Of a stretch of DNA of 64,000 bases, positions 34,777 through 41,513 are shown piece by piece. Each line of letters starts with the position of its first letter. Position 1 is the first letter of the stretch. A program made the translations under genes and the position numbers. Below the pieces are notes generated by a model. That model was not told the DNA's origin and ran no database searches. It was given only the letters and a program-made list of their open reading frames with translations. The DNA is taken from NCBI GenBank assembly GCA_019057865.1, contig JAHLWP010000008.1:1-64000 (forward strand). Reading direction: 5' to 3'. Source of the stretch: Promethearchaeota archaeon. Its GTDB lineage: Archaea; Asgardarchaeota; Lokiarchaeia; Sigyniarchaeales; SOKP01.

Positions 34777-35823
34777 TTAAAGATTCACAAGACAGTATTG
34801 AACAAACTTTAATGGTTCAATCGCACATCCTCCTGAATCTAATCCTCCAAGCTCATCTATTAAATCTTGAGGAATCTCAGTATCTTTAATCCATAGATCT
34901 TTTAAGTTTATCAGAGATTCCAGACCTTTAACACTTCTTATCTGGTTAATACTTAATTCTAATGTTTCTAATTTCGTAAGTGGTTCCAAACCTTTAATTT
35001 CAGTTATTTTATTTCCAGAAAGAAATAAGCTCTCGAGATTTGTTAATGAATATAATCCTTTAATATGAAGAATATCATTTTCTTTTAAGTTTAAAATTTT
35101 TAAATTTGTAGAATTTTCTAACTCTTTTATTACTTCAATTTGATTTGAATTGAGCCAGAGGTTATTTAAATTTTTAAGTGCTTTTAGTCCTTCCATTTCT
35201 TCTATTAAATTGTTATTTAAATAGAGTTCTTGCAAATTTATTAAATTCTCTAGATTTACTATTTCAGCAATCTGATTTCCTCCAAGGTTTAATATTTTCA
35301 AGTTCTTTAAGTTATCTAAACCCTCAATTTTTTTAACTTGATTACCAGCAATCCATAAAACTTCAAGATTTTTCAAATTATCTAATCCAGATATTTCTGT
35401 AATTAAATTCCAAGAAAAATCTAATTTTTGTAAATCTTTTAGATATTCAAGACCTTGAATTTTAGCAATTGAATTTCCTCTTAAATATAATTCTTTCAAA
35501 TTAGTTAAATTCTCTAATCCTTTAATCTCAGAAATTTGATTACTTATTAAGTGAAGAATTTCTAGATTTTCTAAACTTTCGAGACCCTTTATTTCTGAAA
35601 TGTTATTACTGCCTAAATTTAAAATTTCTAAGTCTTTAAGGTTTTCTAATCCCTCTATTTTTGATATTTCATTAGAGCTAAGTTCTAAATGCTTAAGATT
35701 TTTTACTTTCTCTAGTCCTTCTATTTCATTTATATCCTTAATTTCCAATAAGCCTAAATCTAGAAAACCATCCTCTATTTCAAATTTTGAACCTGCAAAT
35801 TCGACAAATTTCATAACTTTCAC
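34777..35823 (-). CDS. Leucine-rich-repeat protein, SDS22-like
   Basis: 348 residues made almost wholly of about thirteen 22-residue repeats, for example NLKDLEILNLGSNNISEIKG, with Leu/Ile/Asn at the SDS22-type positions (LxxLxxLxLxxNxIxxIxG). The 22-residue period and 'I..I.GL' turn are those of eukaryotic SDS22, not the bacterial internalin variants. A short capping segment stands at the N-terminus (MKVMKFVEFAGSKFEIEDGF) and a C-terminal cap has VQYCLVNL. There is no signal peptide, so it is probably a cytosolic protein-binding scaffold. Asgard genomes commonly carry such genes. The partner is unknown, and the gene is transcribed alone. Confidence 0.88.
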   Translation of the reverse strand: MKVMKFVEFAGSKFEIEDGFLDLGLLEIKDINEIEGLEKVKNLKHLELSSNEISKIEGLENLKDLEILNLGSNNISEIKGLESLENLEILHLISNQISEIKGLENLTNLKELYLRGNSIAKIQGLEYLKDLQKLDFSWNLITEISGLDNLKNLEVLWIAGNQVKKIEGLDNLKNLKILNLGGNQIAEIVNLENLINLQELYLNNNLIEEMEGLKALKNLNNLWLNSNQIEVIKELENSTNLKILNLKENDILHIKGLYSLTNLESLFLSGNKITEIKGLEPLTKLETLELSINQIRSVKGLESLINLKDLWIKDTEIPQDLIDELGGLDSGGCAIEPLKFVQYCLVNL

Positions 35824-35944
35824 ATAGAAATAACTTTCTTATATTATAATAATCCCTAATTTTTAATTATTGCAAAATTAAAATGTTTATACACTATAAA
35901 ATTAATATTTAAAAGATACAAAAGTATCTATTTATTGTTATATT

Positions 35945-36058
35945 ATGGTTGTCTGCCAAAAATGTGGAAATTTATTAAATAAAAACGAAAGTGGATACTA
36001 TTACTGTACTACCTGCAAAAAATTAACTTATTTTTTAGAATTTGTATCCAAATGTTAA
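35945..36058 (+). CDS. Small zinc-ribbon protein, 37 residues
   Basis: A complete small gene from ATG to TAA: MVVCQKCGNLLNKNESGYYY and then CTTCKKLTYFLEF. Two C-x2-C knuckles about 14 residues apart make a one-module zinc ribbon. It shares the 'CxKCG...GxYYCxxCKK' layout with the small genes at 36854 and 37127, so it belongs to a local family. It sits between the LRR gene and the Sec-redoxin gene. A role as rubredoxin-like or zinc-binding adaptor is not established. Confidence 0.65.
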   Translation: MVVCQKCGNLLNKNESGYYYCTTCKKLTYFLEFVSKC

Positions 36059-36132
36059 TCAAATCTGAGGTTTATACTCGTTAATAATTTATATTCAATT
36101 ACTTTAAATTTAAGATCAGAAATATATTTAAT

Positions 36133-36657
36133 ATGAACGATGAAGAACCTCCAAGACCTAGTGGCTTATCTATAGGTACAAAAGCCCCACTCTTTATTAC
36201 ACAAGATATATATGGAAATGAAATGAAATTATCCAAACTTCTCGAAACTTATGATGGGGTAATGATAGACTTCTTTCGGGGAAATTGGTGAAGTCATTGT
36301 AAAAAACATTTAAAAATTTTGACTGAAAAAATATCAGAATTCAAAAAAAGAAATATAAAGCTTATCTCTATAGCTAGCGACAGTGTAAGATTATTAACAG
36401 AATTTAAGGAAGAAAATGGATTTACTGTTGACATTATCTCTGATCGTGGAGCCAAAATTGCTAAAGGATATGATGTTTATTGGTTTGCTCCAGGTGGAGG
36501 TAAAAATTACAAATTTAAACAAGCCGTACCTAGTAAATTTCTGATTAATAATGACGGAGAAATAGTATGGACATATATTGGTAAAGATAAAACAGACCGA
36601 CCTTCGATAGAATTAATGACAGAAATTATTGATAAAAAAATTAAAAATCCTGAATAA
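36133..36657 (+). CDS. Selenocysteine-containing peroxiredoxin/redoxin-like protein (in-frame TGA)
   Basis: Reading TGA at 36289-36291 as selenocysteine gives one 174-residue protein. Upstream of it: GLSIGTKAPLFITQDIYGNE and VMIDFFRGNW. Downstream: SHCKKHLKILTEKISEF, ISDRGAKIAKGYDVYW, VPSKFLINNDGEIVW. In AhpC/Prx-like proteins the motif is 'F-x-R-G-x-W-C-x-x-C', so the TGA stands exactly at the peroxidatic Cys, giving RGNW-U-SHC with the second Cys kept. Sequence quality is conserved on both sides and in frame. Selenocysteine peroxiredoxin-like proteins are known in Lokiarchaeota. A candidate SECIS lies directly after the stop (36655-36702). Without Sec, translation would end after 52 residues. 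Confidence 0.82.
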
Positions 36658-36702
36658 GAATGAAGCATGTGTAAAAAAACGAGACATATGTGGACAACCT
36701 TG
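36655..36702 (+). promoter_or_regulatory. Candidate SECIS element, 3' of the Sec-redoxin
   Basis: GCATGTGT (36665-36672) pairs with ACATATGT (36684-36691) over eight positions (six Watson-Crick, two G-U), closing an A-rich loop AAAAAAACGAG. On either side stand TGAA (36661-36664) and GGAC (36692-36695). These can form tandem sheared G-A/A-G pairs, the core quartet of SECIS elements. A short lower helix (TAAG 36655-36658 with CTTG 36699-36702) is possible. The helix is shorter than in typical eukaryotic SECIS. The call is by eye. Confidence 0.45.
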
Positions 36703-36740
36703 CAAGGGTTTTGGGATTACTTTCGATTTTTTTTTTAAAT
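36696..36740 (+). terminator. Short hairpin followed by T-run
   Basis: AACCTT (36696-36701) can pair with AGGGTT (36705-36710) around GCA. A run of ten T starts at 36727, and more T-rich sequence follows to about 36760. Archaeal termination mainly needs the oligo-T. The hairpin overlaps the lower helix of the SECIS candidate, so the two folds exclude each other. Confidence 0.35.
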
Positions 36741-36853
36741 TTTTTATTTATTTATTTTTTGGTTTAAGGACTTATTATTAATTCTCTTGAAAAAGGACTT
36801 ATTTCTAATCTATAAAAAGAATCTATTAAAATCTAGTTTGTTACATAACTAGT

Positions 36854-37042
36854 ATGAATGTAATAGCTTGTAAAAAATGTGGTTTAACCATAGAGAATAA
36901 GGAACCTGGTACCTATTATTGTGAAAATTGCTCTAAAGATATGAGATTTTTTAAAGTGGATGCATTTTGTGGAGGGAAACCAGGAGAACTTTATGATCAT
37001 GATGATGATCATGAAGATGGAGATCATAACGTTATACACTAA
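36854..37042 (+). CDS. Small zinc-ribbon protein with acidic His/Asp tail, 62 residues
   Basis: The protein starts MNVIACKKCGLTIENKEPGT and continues YYCENCSKDMRFFKVDAFCG, with two C-x2-C pairs forming a zinc ribbon. The C-terminus is GELYDHDDDHEDGDHNVIH, a run of Asp and His that could bind additional metal. It is a paralogue of the 37127 gene, which aligns along its full length. The start ATG is at 36854. The function is unknown; its place right after the Sec-redoxin may be coincidental. Confidence 0.72.
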   Translation: MNVIACKKCGLTIENKEPGTYYCENCSKDMRFFKVDAFCGGKPGELYDHDDDHEDGDHNVIH

Positions 37043-37126
37043 AATTCAAATTTATTTTATTTGATTTAAAATATTTATAAGTTTAAAAATTAGAATAACT
37101 TTAAAGCTAAATCTTTTTTTTGAGCT

Positions 37127-37306
37127 ATGAAAAAATATGCTATTTGTAAAAAATGCGGATTTACTATAGAAAATATCGATCCTGGTAATTATTACTGTCC
37201 CTAGTGTAAGAAAGAAGATCAATTTTTCAAATTAGAATTGTTTGATGGCTCTAAACCTGGTAAAATATATGAAAAGGATGATTATGATTATAATACCAAA
37301 TCTTAA
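37127..37306 (+). CDS. Small zinc-ribbon paralogue with an in-frame TAG
   Basis: From ATG at 37127 the frame reads MKKYAICKKCGFTIENIDPG, NYYCP, then TAG at 37202-37204, then CKKEDQFFKLELFDGSKPGK and IYEKDDYDYNTKS to TAA. It aligns with the 36854 protein on both sides of the TAG, which lies inside the second C-x2-C knuckle (C-P-TAG-C). The simplest explanation is a recent CAG-to-TAG change, since Gln is common there ('YYCPQCKK'). Readthrough or pyrrolysine at TAG is the other option. TAG is used as an ordinary stop by several genes here, so genome-wide recoding is unlikely. Marked as coding with doubt. Confidence 0.5.
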
Positions 37307-37356
37307 TTAGATAATTTTACAATAATATTATAAAAATCCTTTCTTTTTTGTATATT

Positions 37357-38064
37357 ATGACAAACGCATTATACATGGATGATAGCTATTTAAAAACTTG
37401 GAAAGCTAAAGTTGTAAGCGTAGAAGATGATAAATATATCATTCTTGACAAAACAGCCTTCTATCCAAAAGGGGGAGGGCAACCGTGGGATGAAGGTTTC
37501 TTAATAAAAAATGGAGATAAATTTAGAGTTGTTTACGTTGGTAAGTTCTCTGGTGAAATTAGCCATGAAGTAGATAAACCTGGTCTAAAAGAAGGAGATG
37601 AAATTTCCTGTGAACTAGATTGGGAAAGGAGATATACTTATATGAGATACCATACAGCATCTCATCTAATTTCCAATATTCTGTATAGAAGGGCTAATGC
37701 TAAAATAACCGGTAACCAAATAGAGATGGATAAAACAAGAATGGATTTTTCAATGATTGATTATTCACCAGAAAAGCTGCGAGCTTACGTTGATGAAGCA
37801 AATAGAATTATTGACCAAAACTTGCCTATTACAATAGGCTACATGTCTCGAGAAGGAGCCTTACAAAAGCCCGAATTAGCACGCTTAGCTATTGGATTAC
37901 CAAAAAATATTAAGGAGTTTCGTATTGTTAGAATAGGAGATATCGATGAGCAAATAGATGGTGGAACCCACATTAGTCATCTAAAAGAAATCGGTAAGAT
38001 TGAAATATTGAAGACAGTAAACAAAGGTAAAAATAATAGAAGGATGTATTTTATACTTAAATAA
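37357..38064 (+). CDS. alaX: Alanyl-tRNA editing protein AlaX-type
   Basis: About 235 residues from ATG at 37357; a TTG nine bases upstream is less likely. FYPKGGGQPWDEG is the AlaRS-editing/TGS-like signature. MRYHTASHLISNILYRR carries H-x3-H, two of the zinc ligands. IGDIDEQIDGGTHISHLKEI, with GKIEILK after it, is the 'xGGTHxxxTxEIG' motif. The enzyme hydrolyses Ser- or Gly-tRNA-Ala in trans. The Cys ligand of AlaRS ('CGGTH') is Asp here, as in many archaeal AlaX-M proteins. The gene is convergent with the beta-helix cluster, only 13 bases from its last gene. Confidence 0.87.
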   Translation: MTNALYMDDSYLKTWKAKVVSVEDDKYIILDKTAFYPKGGGQPWDEGFLIKNGDKFRVVYVGKFSGEISHEVDKPGLKEGDEISCELDWERRYTYMRYHTASHLISNILYRRANAKITGNQIEMDKTRMDFSMIDYSPEKLRAYVDEANRIIDQNLPITIGYMSREGALQKPELARLAIGLPKNIKEFRIVRIGDIDEQIDGGTHISHLKEIGKIEILKTVNKGKNNRRMYFILK

Positions 38065-38077
38065 CAATAATTATCGG

Positions 38078-39019
38078 TTAAATATTGAAATCGTCCTCAA
38101 AATCATCATATTCTACCTCAAGACGTTTCTTTTCATCTTCTTTCTTTTCCTTCTTTATTTCTTTGCGTTCCTTATGTTTCAGTTCATCATATCTTTTTAT
38201 ATAGATTTGTTCATATTTTTCTCTTAAGGTTTCAACATCTTTAACGGCTCCTATTTTGTCTTCCAAACCATCTTCAAAAAAATAGTTCTTCTTGAATTTG
38301 CTTGCCGGAATCCCAGCATATATCCACTCCCTTTCTAAAACTTGCCCAACAGTAGTAACTGAATTTGCTGCTAATATGCATTTTTGACCAATTTTAGTAC
38401 CTGGCATAACTATTGAATGGGAACCAATTCTTACATCGTCTTCAATAACAGTCTTCCTGATTATTAAGAGATTGCCAATAATACAAGCAGATTGAATAAT
38501 TGCTGCCTGACCGACAACCACATTTTTGCCAAAGTCAATAAATTCGGTGTCAACCCATCCCTCGAAAAGTGAATTTGAGATTTTTGTTTTTACTCCAAAC
38601 GCTTTGAAGCATATATTATCTAAAATTCCAGGGAAAGGAAATCTGTGGGCAAGCCAAATAGGCCACCTCTTAATCGTATTACGAAGACTCCAGTACCGAT
38701 AATCTTTATCAGCAGCAGTTCTTAAAAAAACACCTTCTTTGGGATGGTGAATAACATTAACTATAACCAACAAAATCTTTGCAAAAAATATTGCCGCAAA
38801 GACAATTGTGACATACATCAAGATAGCTAAAAGAGGAAGAAATGTATAAAAATGGATGGGTCTTTCGTAATTCCATAGCAACCGCCAATAAACCCAAAAT
38901 TCTAAGAGAAGCGGAATTATACTTGCCCATATAAGGAAAAAGTAAAAGATTAAATATTTTTTCTTCACTAAAACTGTTGGAGTAAAAGGACCCAACCTCA
39001 TCGTGTTTGGTACAGACAT
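38078..39019 (-). CDS. Membrane protein with left-handed beta-helix repeats, one-module form (cluster A)
   Basis: 313 residues from ATG at 39019 (MSVPNTMRLGP). The upstream TTG at 39037 lies in the ribosome binding site and is rejected; GAGGAG precedes, and the gap to the upstream gene's stop is four bases, exactly as in cluster B. Two hydrophobic segments (FYFFLIWASIIPLLLEFWVY; LPLLAILMYVTIVFAAIFFA) are followed by the family motif HPKEGVFLR and then hexapeptide-type repeats (VVVGQAAIIQSACIIGNLLI, VMPGTKIGQKCILAANS). A charged Lys/Glu tail ends it. The fold is that of acyltransferase-type beta-helices; the acceptor is unknown. Confidence 0.72.
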   Translation of the reverse strand: MSVPNTMRLGPFTPTVLVKKKYLIFYFFLIWASIIPLLLEFWVYWRLLWNYERPIHFYTFLPLLAILMYVTIVFAAIFFAKILLVIVNVIHHPKEGVFLRTAADKDYRYWSLRNTIKRWPIWLAHRFPFPGILDNICFKAFGVKTKISNSLFEGWVDTEFIDFGKNVVVGQAAIIQSACIIGNLLIIRKTVIEDDVRIGSHSIVMPGTKIGQKCILAANSVTTVGQVLEREWIYAGIPASKFKKNYFFEDGLEDKIGAVKDVETLREKYEQIYIKRYDELKHKERKEIKKEKKEDEKKRLEVEYDDFEDDFNI

Positions 39020-39023
39020 GCTT

Positions 39024-40910
39024 TTACATCTCCTCAACTTTTTTATTATCTTGGTTAATTTCTTTAGTTTTAATCAGTTCTTTTTTATCTTCATCTATAT
39101 TTACTTCATGCTCAATTTCAAATTTCTTTTCCTCATCGACATCTCTTTTCATCAGTATTTCCCTGCGGGATAATGCATATTTATTTGGTTTGAATTTAAG
39201 GACTGGTATTCCAGTGTAAATCCAACCCGGCTCAAGAATTTGATTCACTGTAGTTGTACTAGCCGCACCCACCATTGTTTCTTTACCTATAATTGTACCT
39301 GGGACGATAGTGGTCTGTGCACCAACCATTACATAGTCGTCTAAAATTACACTTCGAATTAATAGATATTTTCCAACGATCATCGAGGACATTATCACCG
39401 TGGCCTGACCAATTAAATTCTTTCTCCCAAATTTAATAAACTCACCATCACACCAAGTATCATTAAGATGGCTAGAAGTATCCATATTGATTCCTAAAAG
39501 CTTAAAAGCTAGTACGTCCGTCCATGTAAATGGCGAATTTCGAAAAAGCCAAAAAGAGAGTTTCCTTAACTCAGTTCTAATCATCCAGAATTCAAAATCA
39601 GTGTTTTTAATTTCAGCCTTGAAAACACCTTCTTTAGGTTTATGAAGTAAATTTATGAGAATTAAGAATAGTTTGCTAAATATGAGACAGGCTAAAGTAA
39701 AAAAATAAATTGAGCCAAATATGGCCAGAGGAAGAAATGCTATAATAGGAATCCAATTTTCATCAAGAAAATACCAATACCAAAAAATAGCAACGAGAAA
39801 TCCTGAAAGAAAAAAGATGGGAAGATAGATTGCTAAAAATTTGATATTCACTCTACTTATTGCTGAACTTGTAGTAAAATCAATAGCTAAGTCTTCATCC
39901 GTTAAAGAATTTATATCAATTTTATCCTCAGGTAATTCAGCAATTAGTTGTTCTTTATCATCTTCGGGTTTATTATCATTTAATTCTTCAGCTTTTAATT
40001 TTTTCAGTAGCTTTTTATCTTTATACCCTTCAATATTTTCATTTCTCTCTAAATCTTTCTGAGATACATCTAAATAACCCATTATTTTTCTCCTAAATAT
40101 CTTTCTTAATGGCATGCCCCAGTAAAAGTTGTTACCTTTTATCAGACTATGTTTTACGGCTGAAGCCCAAGGAAGTAAATAAGAATTATCGTGTATTTCT
40201 GATCCAGGACCAACCAGATTGGTTGCGGCAGCGGTTACATTATTTCCTACTTTAACTTTAAAATATGAGATATTTCCGAATATTCCTTCCACCACATGAG
40301 TCCCTAAAGCTGAATTCACGCCGAAATAGCAGTTTTCGCCGATCTCGAGAAACTTATCATTAACTATAGATTCCTCAAAGGTAGTTCCTGTCCCTATTTT
40401 ACTTGCCCCCAAAAAGTTAAAAAACCAATTGCTAAGCCAGGGAAAAACGCCTTTCGCGAAGGAATTCTTTCCGTATTTAAGTATGAAGGATCTTATATGA
40501 TAGTAGTTTGCAGCTTTGCTTCTTATATTTCGTGGAATTATTCCTTCTTTGGAGGGAGAGATTTTTTCAGTTATTTTCCATAATAATCGAGTAGCTAAAG
40601 CTAAAAAGGACAAATGAAGTAAATAACACCCAATAAGAACAAATGGCATAGATAGCAGAGACAATAAGGGTTTAAGTTCTATGAAAAGTGATAAGAAATC
40701 TGGTGTTTCTAAAACATTTGGAAGAAAAAATTGTAGAACATAATAAAAAAAGATTATTCCAGAAAACACCCACGATATATAAAAAATAAAGGCAAATAGA
40801 GTTATATAAACATGATAATGGAGCTCAACTTCTTCTTTTATGATTTCATCCTCAGAGTCATTCGAATTTGGTGAATCACTATCTTCAGCTTCTTCGCTCA
40901 TTTTTATCAT
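39024..40910 (-). CDS. Two-module membrane/beta-helix fusion protein (cluster A)
   Basis: 628 residues, two copies of one plan: several hydrophobic segments, a 'SPSKEGIIPR' or 'KPKEGVFKA' motif, a linker, then left-handed beta-helix hexapeptides. First helix: LEIGENCYFGVNSALGTHVV and VTAAATNLVGPGSEIHD. Second: KNLIGQATVIMSSMIVGKYL, VMVGAQTTIVPGTIIGKETM. An acidic linker of about 80 residues joins them. The layout resembles the C-terminal domain of some NRPS-type enzymes (Pls/PosA, with paired helices and membrane segments) but without any adenylation or carrier domain. It overlaps nothing, and the next gene starts four bases downstream, so they form one transcript. Confidence 0.72.
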   Translation of the reverse strand: MIKMSEEAEDSDSPNSNDSEDEIIKEEVELHYHVYITLFAFIFYISWVFSGIIFFYYVLQFFLPNVLETPDFLSLFIELKPLLSLLSMPFVLIGCYLLHLSFLALATRLLWKITEKISPSKEGIIPRNIRSKAANYYHIRSFILKYGKNSFAKGVFPWLSNWFFNFLGASKIGTGTTFEESIVNDKFLEIGENCYFGVNSALGTHVVEGIFGNISYFKVKVGNNVTAAATNLVGPGSEIHDNSYLLPWASAVKHSLIKGNNFYWGMPLRKIFRRKIMGYLDVSQKDLERNENIEGYKDKKLLKKLKAEELNDNKPEDDKEQLIAELPEDKIDINSLTDEDLAIDFTTSSAISRVNIKFLAIYLPIFFLSGFLVAIFWYWYFLDENWIPIIAFLPLAIFGSIYFFTLACLIFSKLFLILINLLHKPKEGVFKAEIKNTDFEFWMIRTELRKLSFWLFRNSPFTWTDVLAFKLLGINMDTSSHLNDTWCDGEFIKFGRKNLIGQATVIMSSMIVGKYLLIRSVILDDYVMVGAQTTIVPGTIIGKETMVGAASTTTVNQILEPGWIYTGIPVLKFKPNKYALSRREILMKRDVDEEKKFEIEHEVNIDEDKKELIKTKEINQDNKKVEEM

Positions 40911-41038
40911 TAAATTCTAATTCCAAACTATTTTTAATAAATTTTACTTTATTAGAATGCAATTGAAAATTATAATACTTTAATAGATATTTTTTTCCTT
41001 TTAAACTTATAAATCTTAAGTAAAAATAAAAATTTATT

Positions 41039-41434
41039 ATGAGAAACAAATGTGAAAATTGCGGAAAGTGTTGCTTAGAAACAGAAATGATTCTTTCTCC
41101 ACAAGATATTAAAATAATAATAAATAGTTTGCCTAATAATATAAGAAAAGAAGATTTTACATTTAAAAATATTAATGAGCAGTATCAATTAAGAAATATT
41201 GAAGGCCATTGCTTTTTTTTAGATTATTCTAATAAGGAATGTAAGATCTATAAGTTTCGACCTCAAGGATGTAAGTTTTACCCGTTAATATATGATATTA
41301 ATAAAAAAAAGTGTAGACTTGATGAAGAATGTCCTAGAAATAACCTTTTCTATAAAGACAATCAAACTTTAAGAAATGAATGTCAAAATGTAAAGATGTT
41401 TTTAAAAAATCAATTAAATATAAAAATCAATTAA
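41039..41434 (+). CDS. YkgJ-type cysteine-cluster protein
   Basis: 131 residues with the CxxCxxCC pattern at the N-terminus (CENCGKCCLETEM). Later Cys follow in the order of the YkgJ family (GHCFFLDYSNKECKIYKFRP, GCKFYPL). These predict a metal (Zn or Fe-S) site formed by N- and C-terminal cysteines. Family members are uncharacterised. The gene lies between two divergent clusters of other families and is probably monocistronic. ATG at 41039 is directly preceded by an AT-rich leader with no clear Shine-Dalgarno. Confidence 0.78.
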   Translation: MRNKCENCGKCCLETEMILSPQDIKIIINSLPNNIRKEDFTFKNINEQYQLRNIEGHCFFLDYSNKECKIYKFRPQGCKFYPLIYDINKKKCRLDEECPRNNLFYKDNQTLRNECQNVKMFLKNQLNIKIN

Positions 41435-41513
41435 AGAGCAAGATTATTTAGCAGATTTCAGGTTTATGGATAATTGGGAAGATTTTGATGATTTTTAATA
41501 AATAAATTTTTTT

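Noticed and set aside
37127..37306. Genome-wide TAG recoding to pyrrolysine
   Set aside because: Several clear genes in this window end in TAG (for example at 534, 904 and 60938), so TAG is an ordinary stop here; only local readthrough remains possible.
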